Positions 22,901-33,350 of a stretch of DNA of 64,000 nt are shown here, in pieces. The stretch's first letter is position 1; each line of letters opens with the position of its first letter. Origin of the DNA: Mariannaea sp. PMI_226 (taxonomy: Eukaryota > Ascomycota > Sordariomycetes > Hypocreales > Nectriaceae); the NCBI GenBank assembly GCA_024336345.1, contig JANFOG010000007.1, positions 2,108,001 to 2,172,000 of the forward strand, read 5' to 3'. Both the position numbers and the translations under genes were made by a program. The notes beneath the pieces were generated by a model. The model made no database searches. It had not been told where the DNA came from and saw only the letters and a list, made by a program, of their open reading frames with translations.

Positions 22901-23862
22901 CGACTTCAGGGCCATGCTGGCCATATACAAGTCCACCATCAACATCACTCTGGCAAATGCAAACCTGTGAGTGGCTCTTGATTTAGAATCTTTCTCTGCT
23001 TATTTACGATCCTCAAACTCATTTTTTTTGCCATTCTCACAGTCAAATCGCTGTCATCTCACCCAGGGTTCTTGCCAATTACAAGGACATGATCTTTGAT
23101 ACCACATATGACCTGCATGCCCATCTTGTTAGCCTACAAGAGAAGATTACGCGGCTCGCAGAGTGGCACGCAATTCTGGAGGAAAAGAAAAGCACCCAAC
23201 AAAGTCTCGATATGTGTATTCGATTGTCTGTTCAGATCACCAAGTTTGAATCAGCATCTATGGAGCACGCGCACTTTTCAGATCGTCCATCAGCTTTTAA
23301 ATACATCAAATCGGGGTTGGGCGAGGCTAGAGGCTCCATTCTGTCTCTTATAGCCCATCTACAGACTCATGAAGCCTTAATCAACAGCCAGTTGAAAACT
23401 GTAGCGTTAACCGAGGCGAGTTCCGAAACTGTCGCCGTACAATTAGCACGACTTCAGCAGACAAAAGAAAGCATCAATCATTGTATCCAGATTGTGTCCG
23501 AGGTTGGCAATTCGGCTGATGAGCGAAGCAAGGTCTTCGAGGTTATCCCGTTGGCGAATAATAGCTCTGGCTGTCTGGTTTTAACTGTCAATGACCTTGT
23601 CATAGCCAGGCTGCTCAATTATAAAGCACACCCACAGGATTTCGGTGGACAAGCAACAAATGAAACGATTCAGAAGTTCCTGGAGGCTCTCACAAAGCTG
23701 GATACTGAATGTTTAGGAACTCTTCAAAAAGGTCCACGGGGTCGCAGTCTGGGAGCCTCAAATACTGGCGTTCGAAAGCCAAGCAAAACTCAAGGCGGCA
23801 ATAGCCAATTTGCGGATCGCTTTGGACCTGGATTTTCGCTGTCAGTTAATGGGAAATCCTGA
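19925..23862 (+). CDS. Trypsin-like module fused to HeLo-like domain (putative cell-death protein)
   Basis: Four exons (19925-21914, 21965-22120, 22225-22966, 23043-23862) form one continuous frame of 1235 residues. The first 250 residues are low-complexity and probably disordered. The middle resembles a chymotrypsin-fold peptidase: a TTAHG motif has His474, and APGTSGTWL has Ser668, with an acidic Asp/Glu/Ser run (about 506-535) between. Classic GDSG has become GTSG, so catalysis is uncertain. From about residue 773 the sequence matches the HeLo-like N-terminal domain of fungal STAND and azaphilone-cluster L proteins (GSLALKASKAFHATLR; the ALKREVADL helix; FRAMLAIYKSTI). HeLo-family domains can form membrane-active helical bundles in fungal cell death. 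No NTPase domain follows. Alternative: if the intron at 22121 is retained, the first part stops at 22200 and a separate 410-residue HeLo-like protein starts at 22554. Confidence 0.6.
22146..22174. repeat. GAAA microsatellite in intron
   Basis: About six copies of a GAAA unit follow an A run inside the second intron of the protease-like/HeLo-like gene. It may affect splicing of the junction that joins the two halves. Confidence 0.6.
22554..23862 (+). other. HeLo-like module; alternative independent gene start
   Basis: An in-frame ATG at 22554 begins MDPGNNTTRIR, and HeLo-like proteins commonly begin with such a short MDP leader directly before the first helix. Read alone, exons 22554-22966 and 23043-23862 give 410 residues. 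The N-terminal 140 residues are the HeLo-like domain; the rest is largely helical, with LQEKITRLAEWHAILEE and QLARLQQTKESINH suggesting coiled coil. Transcript data are needed to decide between this and the fused gene. Confidence 0.5.
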
Positions 23863-25583
23863 TCTTATACATGTGCATGTCCATGTTCAATCTACAGCGA
23901 AAAGAATTAAATTTAAACGCTCACGATATTTTGGCTATTGTAATTACTGGAGTAATCAATGGCTAGGGAAAGACTTGCTAAACACGCAATATCTTGGTAC
24001 ACTTGACACAATGGATCTGGAATGCTGTGGCTTTGTGAGCCTCTCGACCTACCTGACTCCTGTAGCCACCACCAAACCGCCATATAAAGGCGCGCATATC
24101 TTTCTTGTCTTTGGTCGGTTTTCAATCTCTCTACCGCTTTGGAATTAAAGCTACTTTCAATCTTGGGAGAGACTTTACTGCTCCACAAAAGTCATTGTTG
24201 TCCTAGACCATAATGTGATGAAGAAACCACCGCTCGTCGATGACGATGTTGTTCTCATTGTGGTACCTGATAACTAGTTCTGGCACCCGACTCTATCAAC
24301 ACCTTTCATCCACCAATCTCTTTGGGGAAAAGGAAAAGAAACCTCCTCCTCAAAAGAATCTCGCATCAAGCTTTGCAAGCTGTATCGAAATCAACTCTCC
24401 GACACGCACCGGAGATGTTCCAGAGGCAAACAGAGCCGCAAGCCGGGCAGTAACCCCATCTTTGCAATCAACAAAATGACCCGCTGGGGCTTTCGTTACG
24501 CCAACCAAACGAGAGGCAACACACCATTGTGCCACAATAGAATCTTCCCGTTGAGCCGGAAGCTGGTCTTGGTGCAGAATTGGTAGCTAGGAGTGCTGAT
24601 TATCTCTACGAACCAACAAAAACAACGGCTAGGCATGTCGGGCAGACTAACTATGCCAAGGAACACAACGAGCAGCAGGAACCAACAAAGATGAATAGAA
24701 GAAGGGAAGGCAACGAAAAGGAAGATGGGCAAAAATGCTATGATAGCCTCTGCATTCTGATAACTGCCATTCACTGCTATTCACTACATTATCCGGCCAT
24801 TGATTCTCTCTATTTCACCCCATTTGATACAGCCTGGTTCATGGCTAAGACGCGTGTACGTTCCCATAGTTGAGGAAATTGCTGCGATCAACGGCCTTCG
24901 GTACGTGATACGCCTCCACACCACTGCAATTAGGGACAATTGTGTTTTCGCCTCGCACCATTCGTGTCAAAGAACAGACAGTCTGTAAAAGCAGTTGTTA
25001 TTCTACTTGGCTAGATGAGGACAGGAAACGACTGGTAAAATTGGAGTTAGCCAGATTCGATTATGCTTCAGTTTGACGAAAGGGTAGCGGCTTGCAGGAT
25101 GAGATTGGGGCTGCCTACTGTGCACGTGAGAGGAGGAAACGCTTATATTTCAGGCAGGCACAATGTCTACTCAGAAGACTACCAGATGGCGCTTAACTGA
25201 AAGAGCAGTGTTGGTTAAATAAATGGACTATTAATTACTCACATCATTGCGTACTGGCGCTAGGACCCCTTTCGTGCGTTTCTGCCAATACTGCGGCCCT
25301 GAATGTGCTGTGCGACTCCTCTACCAGTTGACAACAAATAATCATATCACGTAATGTAAAAATGGGTATAGGGGTGCCAGAATATCTTTAGATCTAATAT
25401 AAAGATATGAATATAGAGTGGCCCTTAGACCCCATATAAGAGGAAATATATATAGGAAAAGAGAAAAATATATATAATTCTAAGTCTATCAGCTATTATT
25501 CTCCTTCAAATGTATAGTAAGAAACATAATATCTAGTTGATTATTCATAAGATGTAAAGTTAATAACTATAAACAAATCTCCA
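23863..25583. other. Intergenic between convergent genes
   Basis: This 1.7-kb stretch contains only small frames overlapping on both strands, with no recognised family. It becomes strongly AT-rich at 25370-25580 (runs of ATATATA), next to the end of the NB-ARC-TPR gene. Confidence 0.35.
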
Positions 25584-28500
25584 TTAAGGTTGCTGCCTCT
25601 GTTCGGCCTCGTCGTCCCTCCCTAACATTTCGAGTAACCAAGCAAGGTTATGAGCGCTACTCAGTGTATCAGGATGATCCCGACCGAGTACCTTCGTCCT
25701 GAGCTCAACGACCTGCCGACATATCGGCTCAGCCACATCATACCTCCCTAACCATGTAAGTATTAAAGCAAGATTATCCATACTACCAAGCGTATTAGGA
25801 TGGTCTTTGCCAAGTATCTTCACACTTAAGTTGAGAGTCTGCTGATGCATCTGCTTAGCCTCATCATACCTTTCTAAGTGCCTAAGTGTTAAAGCAAGAT
25901 TATTCATACTAGAAAGCGTATCAGGATGCTCTTCGCCAAGTATCTTCACTCTCAAGTTAAGAGTCTGCCGATGCATCTGCTCGGCCTCATCATACCTCTC
26001 TGAGTGCCTAAGTGTTAAAGCAAGATTATTCATACTACGAAGCGTATCAGGATGTTCTTGGCCAAGTATCCTCATTCTCAAGTTGAAAGTCTGCCGATGC
26101 ATCTGCTCGGCTTCATCGTAACCCCCCAATGACATAAGTATCCCAGCAAGGATGTTCATACTGGTAAGTGTGCTAGGATGCTCCGGACCGTGCACCTTCA
26201 CATTCAAATTGAGTGTCTGCCGTTGCATCTGTTCGGCTTCATTATATCTCCCGAGGTGTCTAAGCACCCAACTCAAATTGTTCATGCTGGCGAGTGTGTC
26301 AGAATGTTCTTGCCCAAGGGTCTTTGTCCTAAGCTCAAAGGCCTGCCGATACATCTGCTCTGCCTCTCCATATTTTCCCAAAATGAGAAAGCTCAGGCCG
26401 ACATATTCAGGAAGATTTGGCTCCTTTGGACAAGTATCTCTACTCAGGAGGGCTTGCGCATGGGGTAAATACATTATCCACACATTTCTGTTTTCGTGTC
26501 TCGGGACAGGAAATGTCTTAGCAACGTGTTGTGCCACTTCTGATGCACATTCTTGTTGCTCTCCATTTTCTTCCAGCCAACTACGCATAACCAGATGGAC
26601 AAGTCGATGAACATCGAACAGGTCTTGGTCTCCTCTCTGAGTGATAAACGCATATGCCTTCAAAACGCCGATAGCCTCGTCAGCTTGTAGCTCGTTGGTA
26701 TCGGCTGCCCGCGGCAGTAGAGACCTGGGAATCTCTTTTTCGGCGAGAAAGCTCATCCATTTTAAGTATTGTGAGGCAATGGGAGTCCGGGAGATGTGTT
26801 CGAAAGAAATCAGCCAGGTTGTCGCGACGGGGTTCCTCTCGCCTTCGTAGCGACCTTGGTCCTCGAAATCTTTGCTCAGCAATTCGACCATGGTCTTGTT
26901 GTTTGACTGACAGTATTCGAGATATTTTGTGGTCGTCATTCCTGTTTGAGCCATGAATGCAGACGCTTGCTTGATCGCAAGAGGCAAATCCGCAAGGAAC
27001 TCGAGCAAATCCGATGTAGACTCCACATCACGGATCTGAACAGCTTCTAGATTCAATTCCAACAGTTGAATGGCTTCAGCTCGAGTCATTTCCGTCAGTT
27101 TGAGTATGCCGCGTCTTGGAATGTCCAACTTGACTGCAATTTGATGATTTCGTGTCGTGAATAATATGGAGCCTGTCTTACTAAATGGGAGATAATTGGA
27201 TAGGTTTGCCGGACCAAAAAAAAGATCGGCATCATCAGCACTATCGATGATTAGGAGCCAGCTTCTGCCCAAGTCGTCACGGCTCAGAGCAGCCTTGACG
27301 AGTATTTTGACGTCGGCTTTATCGTCATCAATACCTGCAATACCAAAACATCGGCCGATATTGCGGTAAGCGTTCTCAAAATTCGTGACATCTGTAGCCA
27401 GGACCCAGAAGATGTAACAATCTGGATACTCGTCGCGGATCCGAAAGGCAGCTTCGATGGCTATTTGCGTTTTTCCAATGCCGCCGAGGCCCTCGATGGC
27501 GGTACGTTGACAATTGTCTTTGTTCGCGCTTGGAGGGGTTCTCGCAAGAAGCCTTGCTAAAATGTCTTCACGCCCAATGAAGCTTTCGTTGCGTCCGAAG
27601 GGGACAGTCCAGTGGCGTGTGGGCTTCGGGATTCTACTCGCCTGAGAGAACCGCTCAAGGATGGCCTTCGAAGTCGAGGCGGCTGTGGCTGCTGCAAAAG
27701 CTTGCCACTGCTAACGTCAGTCTTGATCGTAAAGGTTTACAGAGAATGAAATTATTCAACTTACCTTCTTATTCTTGTGGCTATCAGCATAGTCACAGAC
27801 TCCTTTCACGACGATGCATGGGATCTCCTCCCAGACACCGGCGCCTTCCATCTCGAACGCAATGACATTTTTTTCTGTTGCGAGGGCATCTCGATCTTCT
27901 CCAGACTTCATCACCTTGTCGCCTGATGCGATAGATCCGACATGGATCATGGGATTTTGCTGGTCGTCTTCATTCTCCCTGACTTGGCGTTTCGACGCAA
28001 GTCGTTCTCTCAGAATCAATTGCCTTTCGTCGCAACTTAAGTCATTACAAAACGAATCAAGAGCTTCATCGCACACGCGATCGGCCCTATCATGGCAGTT
28101 GCGGCAGACACATGTTGGCGAGACGTGGTGCTTATGTCGGTAGCTTGCCTCAAAGAGCTTGTCTTCAGCTACTCCGGGATAGCTATAGTCGGTGCGTCGC
28201 TTCTTTTGAATAGCTTTGGCCTGCAGCTGCTTCAGGATGGCGGTAGTTCTTTGCTGTAGTTGCTCTCGACCATGATCAGACTGGAATATAGCCAAGAGAT
28301 TACGAATATCTTTACTGGGCTTGCTGAGGTTGTCCCGAATTGTGTCTTTCCGCACGAACCGGTCCGGATATTGCCTCCCAAAATCGTACTGAACAACATC
28401 GCTGCTAATAATGACATCTCCAAGAATAACCTCTTCGATGCCGACGTAAGGCACACCACCGCAAATGCCAACCAGAAGGGCTAGTCGCAGCCCAATGTAA

Positions 28501-28898
28501 CTCGACCGCAGAGTAGCAGCCGCACTGGCAGCATGAACCTTCCCCATGCCTGGGAGAAGAAGCAACACGACGATGTGTTGGCCTATGCGACCCGTGGTGT
28601 AGGTCTTGTCGTTCCCCATTGCCCGTCTGGACGTCGCACCGTTTCCATCCCAAAATTCGTCAAATAGCAGGGAGACGGCATCGTATTCAAGCGGCAAGGC
28701 ACAGATGATGGCAACTTCGAAGTCTTCGCGGCGAAATGGGTGAGGAATCTCGCCCGACGCTGTCGTGGTTGATCGTGGTGCTGACGGCGCTGTCAGACCA
28801 GGTCGCGATGAGATATTTGACGTACTTCCGGTACGTGCTATCTTGTTTGAAGGTGCCTGCGAACTGTCGTCCCGTACTCTTTTGGAAGGTCGATTCAT
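25584..28898 (-). CDS. NLR-like protein: PNP_UDP-NB-ARC-TPR
   Basis: Two exons (28898-27765, 27710-25584) encode 1086 residues. Residues about 60-378 are a nucleoside-phosphorylase-like domain (FEVAIICALPLEYDAV; VGICGGVP; IAFEMEGAGVWEEIPCIVVK), a known N-terminal effector of fungal NLRs. A 108-residue insert with CVCRNCHDRAD interrupts that domain before the MEGAG motif. NB-ARC begins near 420 (FGRNESFIGRED), with P-loop GLGGIGKT near 452-459, LLIIDSADD as Walker B and GSILFTTRN as the sensor. From about residue 822 come six full and one partial 42-residue TPRs of the kinesin-light-chain type (YDEAEQMHRQTLNLRVKILG). It probably acts as a cytosolic sensor whose TPRs bind a ligand and whose PNP domain acts on nucleotides or nucleosides upon oligomerisation. 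Repeats 3 and 4 are close to identical. Domain calls are firm; role is inferred from the family. Confidence 0.92.
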
Positions 28899-30145
28899 TT
28901 TCCTGCGTCTGTGGTTGAGACAATCCGTTGGTTATCTAGCCATTAATCTCAATGGCCTACGTTGTTTTTAGCATAGGTGCCAAAGCTGACTGGGCACGCT
29001 TTATCCGACACGTCTCGTTAAAATTGGCTGTGCAATTTGGTCGTGGCTGGCTGACACAGAACCTGTGGCTTTGTGGCAGCATGAAAGAGGAGAAAGGAGC
29101 ATGAGCGAGGAAGCAGATAGGTTGCGGCGCGCTATCGTTGTAGTTACTTGGGCGTTTTGTTTGGTACGGGAGTTGTCTGGATTCTGCCCTTGATTGCTAA
29201 GTAGACTCTACCCGTGGACGCTGCCTTGTGGCTGTATGCTCTCGTGGGTCGCCTATGAGTCGCCAGCTAGGGTTGGATTTCCAAAGATATAAAGCATCAC
29301 GACCTCTCCTTTGCAAGGGCGGTGCATCAGTTAATCGAATGCTCATTCTCACTTCCACTTGATCTTATTTGCTTCCATTGCTAAGCATCCAAAAAAAACC
29401 TAATAGAGTCACTAACGGGCTCTTCAAACTCAAGAATCATCTTAGGCTTCTGATCTGCCAGTGCTTGGAGTAGATAAAGGCCATGGGTGCCTTATCAGTT
29501 GCCTTATGTGATGCCTTGTGAGGCGGTGTAATCCCAAGTCGCATTTCAGCTGTGGAACTACCACGACGCCGCAACATGAATGGCTACCGCAGTCGCCACT
29601 GCGGCATGCTCCGGACCTTGGAATATTGCCAACCCCCAATAATCGTATTCCACATGGCCAGCACGGCCGCTTTTACTCACCGATATTCCGTTGTTACTTC
29701 TTCGCTGAAAAACAAAAAGGAAAAGACGATCAATCAGGATATCGCATCGAATTAACGGCTCCTGCAGGTTGGGGTTGCGCCGCGAGAAGTCCCTGATGGA
29801 TTTTTTTTTTTTTTTAATTATTCTTAGTGGCTCAGGTTTGGACTTTCAATTTCAAAACATTTCGCTCTCGCTGCCTGTTTGGAAGCCTCAAAGCAAGGCA
29901 GACAACCAGGCATGAGGTATCTTCACCAGTTGAAATAGTCACGTAATCAGCAACACCTCCAAAAGTTCAGCAAGCTTCTCATATAACATAGTATCTAGGT
30001 CCATCAAACATAAATAGGCCCTCAATAATAAATACACACAAAAATCAAACTAGCCAGAGGGTGGTGACAAAAAGTAGGGTCGCGTTGTGAAGCCCTTTCG
30101 TCACTTCATACCTTCATCAAGAGCATCATCCATGGATAGCTTCCA
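28899..30145. other. Intergenic region
   Basis: Promoter side of the NB-ARC-TPR gene and 3' side of the next gene. A T run sits at 29802-29815. No coding or RNA feature is supported. Confidence 0.35.
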
Positions 30146-31386
30146 CTAGCTCATGAGCACCACGCTGTACTGACCAGTGCGATCGTCCGAGCTGCTATTA
30201 ATGATACCAGGCGATGATGCGCAAATCTTGTTCAACCCGAGGCTGTCGCATACATTTCCTTTCGCGGTTGTTGTCACGACGGTGCCCAAATAGGCTTGGG
30301 GTTGAAATTGCACATAACCAATCTTGCCCTGAGGAATCAGCAGGCCTTGCACTGTTGCATGGGCAACGGAGATGGCTATACTCCATCCAAAGCCAAACGT
30401 TGCCTGTCCGTTGCCTCCATCTTTGCCTGTATCTCCGATGGTGGCTGAAATTGACATGTCCAATGAGAAGGTGTTTGTTACCGTGACAGTGTCAATGAAT
30501 TGTACCGGGCATGGACCACCACTGAAGCGGCAGTCGATTGAGGATGCAGCTGATACCTTGACTCCGTTTCCGAAGCCCTGTCGACAGTCGATGCAGATAG
30601 CGTTCAAAGCATGTGAATCGGTAAGGGCTTTGCACGTGGTAGAATCTAAGATGCAGCTATCGGGAGGGCTGAAGGTCTGGCTTTGTCGCTTTTCGAGCAT
30701 TTCTTCCGCTCCCTTCTCGAGTTTTTCTTCTCCTCTCTCCTCCAGGTTCTCTTCCCCTCGCTCCCCCAGCATTGCTGACTCGCTGATATACATGACTGGG
30801 ATGCGTTGGCCGGCGTCGTTCACCATGAAGTCGCCTTGATCATCGTGGTAAAGAATGCCCACGTCTCTTTTTTCTATGACACTCACGTCTCTTTCTTCTA
30901 TCTGCACCTCGGTGGCAGGAGCCATCATGGCCTTGGGCAGGCTTGGTGGTGGATATGAACGTTTCTGCGCCACCGATGGGCAATCAATTCCCGTATTGCA
31001 GAATCCCCACCAGAGTCGATCTGACAAGTAGTTCAGGTCATAGCATCCATTTTGTTCTGCTTCGAGTATGACCTCTTGGCCACAGAGCACACCGTCTGCA
31101 GGGCCTTGCCGTATCGTCAACGACACAGTAGGTGGCATTCCTCGAACCTAAGTCCATACAATGTTAGCCATCTGTAACATTTGCTTTTTGATAGCTCAAG
31201 ACGGTAGAAAGCAGTGTCTAGGACGGATGTGCGGTGTGTACGTACCTCATATCCTCCAGCAGGGCCTGTCGGAAATATATTGTCGTTGTAGTAGCACCAG
31301 CCTAAAGCTGCTGCACCAGGCTGGGCGAGGGTCACGACTCCATCTGTAGAGTTACAGCCGTGGGGATGGAAGACAATAGATGCCAT
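30146..31386 (-). CDS. Hypothetical Cys-containing protein with Lys-Arg sites
   Basis: Two exons (31386-31246, 31147-30146) encode 380 residues. I do not recognise a family. There is no N-terminal signal peptide in this model. The N-terminal ~100 residues have scattered Cys and Trp (GWCYYNDN, DRLWWGFCNT). A central charged stretch carries degenerate repeats of the form LxERGEEK and ends in EKR. Three KR pairs (QKRSYPP, EKRDVGI, EKRQSQ) look like Kex2-type processing sites. The C-terminal ~170 residues are rich in Ser, Thr and Gly with many beta-prone segments (TVTVTNTFSLDMSISATIG, ATFGFGWSIAISVAHATV) and several Cys, suggesting a disulfide-stabilised beta fold. The exon junction keeps frame (GGYE then VRGMPP). 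An upstream exon carrying a signal peptide is possible but was not found. Confidence 0.65.
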
Positions 31387-32990
31387 TGCGAGTCTTGAGA
31401 TGGAGAAAAGAGAATTTAGTCAAGGCGTCAGCTTTGCGATTGGGGACACCAAAATTGTATTGCAACTTAGAGGATAACACCTTTGTTCTTATAAGAAATC
31501 CCTGCTGACTTGAACCCGTGCTCGAATCGAATGTATTATCAGAACTTCATAAGCCAAAGAGATTATACGATGGCATAGGATTCTCTGCTTCAACATAACA
31601 TATCGGCTAAAACTATACTTAAAACATGTACACTATTACCATTTTGATCACTTGCCTACCTTGTATCTCTTGCATGAAGGGGATCTGAATGACACATTAG
31701 AAGGAGTCGAAGTGGGCCAGTCTTGTGCTGAGTTGCTTCATCTAGTTAGTTGACCATACCACCAGTCATGTGGCATCTTATCGTAGGATCTAGGTGGGCT
31801 GCGTTTGTGTTTCATGTTCTCTGCTTCGTCAAGGATAAAATACTCAAAAGAGAAAATACTTGGCCGATTATGCGGGGATGGAGGCTGGTATCGAGACTAT
31901 CGTTCGATTAGCCCCAACCGGACACGCGGGGTGACATGGATCGTCGTCCAGGCTCTCGATGTACCTAATAAATCTCCTAAAACTAATGGAATCCTTCGGC
32001 ATTTTTTGTTATCTTACTAGCGTGTTTCGCTTATTTGTCAACAGTAGTTCCTCAAGGAACTCATCGGGTAAGACTTCTTCTTGAGCCGCTTTAACTACTA
32101 TACTTCAACTATGATGGAAAGTAAAGTGTGGACTAAAATAAAGTCCTTCGTCTGTTTTTGTTTATGGTTTAGTGCAGACCCATTTCGTAACATTCGAAGC
32201 CACGTGAAATAAAAAACAAACAGGGTAGCCATAAGATAACCCGGACGCCTCGAGCTTGTAGCACTAACACCATCCAAACAGCGGTATGACTTGGGCATTG
32301 TCGTACGTGAAGTAATTTCCTCTTATCCGGACAAAGTCAATTCATCATCAGCAATAACTACCAAAGTTCTTTCTTCGTTATCATTCCTCGTTCCTCAATC
32401 CTCAATCCTTCTACCATTTGGCAGCAGGAACTTTATCCGTCAATCCTGAAAGGCAGGTCCCAAATTATCTTACCATTCTTCCCCAGGACTGCCGGAGACA
32501 AAGTGGTTGCATTATAATCTGACAAGACTCTAAAATCTGATAGCTCGTGATATATTCTAGGCTGACAAATCTGCTTATTTACCAAGTTTCCCCTGTTTAA
32601 TCCTGATCCTTCGACAACCATACTACATAAAACCATCATGGTCAATAGTATACACGAAACACTCAACAAAAATGGACAAGATCGCTCAGCCCATACTCAA
32701 TACGACTGACCCAAGTCCCTTAGTTTACACATGATCTGATCCTGGTATTGAACAGTTCCTATTTGAATTGGACAAGCTGTGTCTGAAAACTCATAACGAG
32801 AGCTTGGCCAGCTATAAAGGAGTGATAGAAACCAGAGTCAAAAACCATCTCAAATCAACTCTTACTTCATACCTCCTTCAAACAATAACTCCAAAACTCA
32901 AAACTCCAACGAGCTAGCACGAGGATCCCATTCATACCTCAGCTCAGATTTTCTCAAATACTCTTTCTTCATCAGCTCTCCTCAGACATC
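31387..32990. other. Intergenic region with promoter of the KP4-like gene
   Basis: This 1.6-kb stretch separates two divergently transcribed genes. Near its right end a TATAAA-like element (32813) sits about 180 bp ahead of the KP4-like ATG, followed by a C/A/T-rich leader typical of strongly expressed fungal genes. No other gene is supported. Confidence 0.4.
32813..32819 (+). promoter_or_regulatory. TATA-like box upstream of KP4-like gene
   Basis: The sequence CTATAAAGG lies about 175 bp before the start codon at 32991, with a long pyrimidine/adenine-rich leader in between. Spacing and context fit a fungal core promoter. Confidence 0.35.
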
Positions 32991-33350
32991 ATGCGTTTCA
33001 TCTCTATCCTTTCTTTGGTATCTGCTGCTGCAGCTCTTGGCATCAACTGCCGAGGTAACACCAACTGTGCAGGTGTCTTGGGCTGCGAATTGTCCGATAT
33101 CATTCTGCAGGTTTCTGAATTGGATCCCAGCCAGCAGTTCGGTCCAGGAGACCATATTGCCTGCTGCGGCACTCCAGGCTCTCATCTTTGTGCCTTCACT
33201 CAGAACTGGTACGAAACCTTTACGGCTGGACAGGCCTTGGGTATGCTCCAAGGCTTGAGGGGCCATGGTTGTGGCAGGTGCGGCAGCATTCCGTTTTTGA
33301 ACAACAATGTCGGCCAGGGAGAGGTGACAGTCAACTGGGTCGGTGCCTAA
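32991..33350 (+). CDS. Secreted KP4-like (killer-protein-4 fold) protein
   Basis: An intronless gene encodes 119 residues. Residues 1-16 form a signal peptide (hydrophobic core after MRF, small residues before the likely cleavage). The mature part has eight cysteines and the features of fungal KP4-like proteins: the LGINCRG start, a CC pair in the middle, a CAF segment, and a GCGRCGS segment near the C terminus followed by a short strand. KP4-fold proteins are small secreted proteins related to a virally encoded Ustilago killer toxin that acts on calcium channels; the genomic copies in ascomycetes have mostly undefined roles in antagonism or development. It is divergent from the Cys-containing hypothetical gene. 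Family confidence is high; activity is not shown. Confidence 0.88.
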   Translation: MRFISILSLVSAAAALGINCRGNTNCAGVLGCELSDIILQVSELDPSQQFGPGDHIACCGTPGSHLCAFTQNWYETFTAGQALGMLQGLRGHGCGRCGSIPFLNNNVGQGEVTVNWVGA

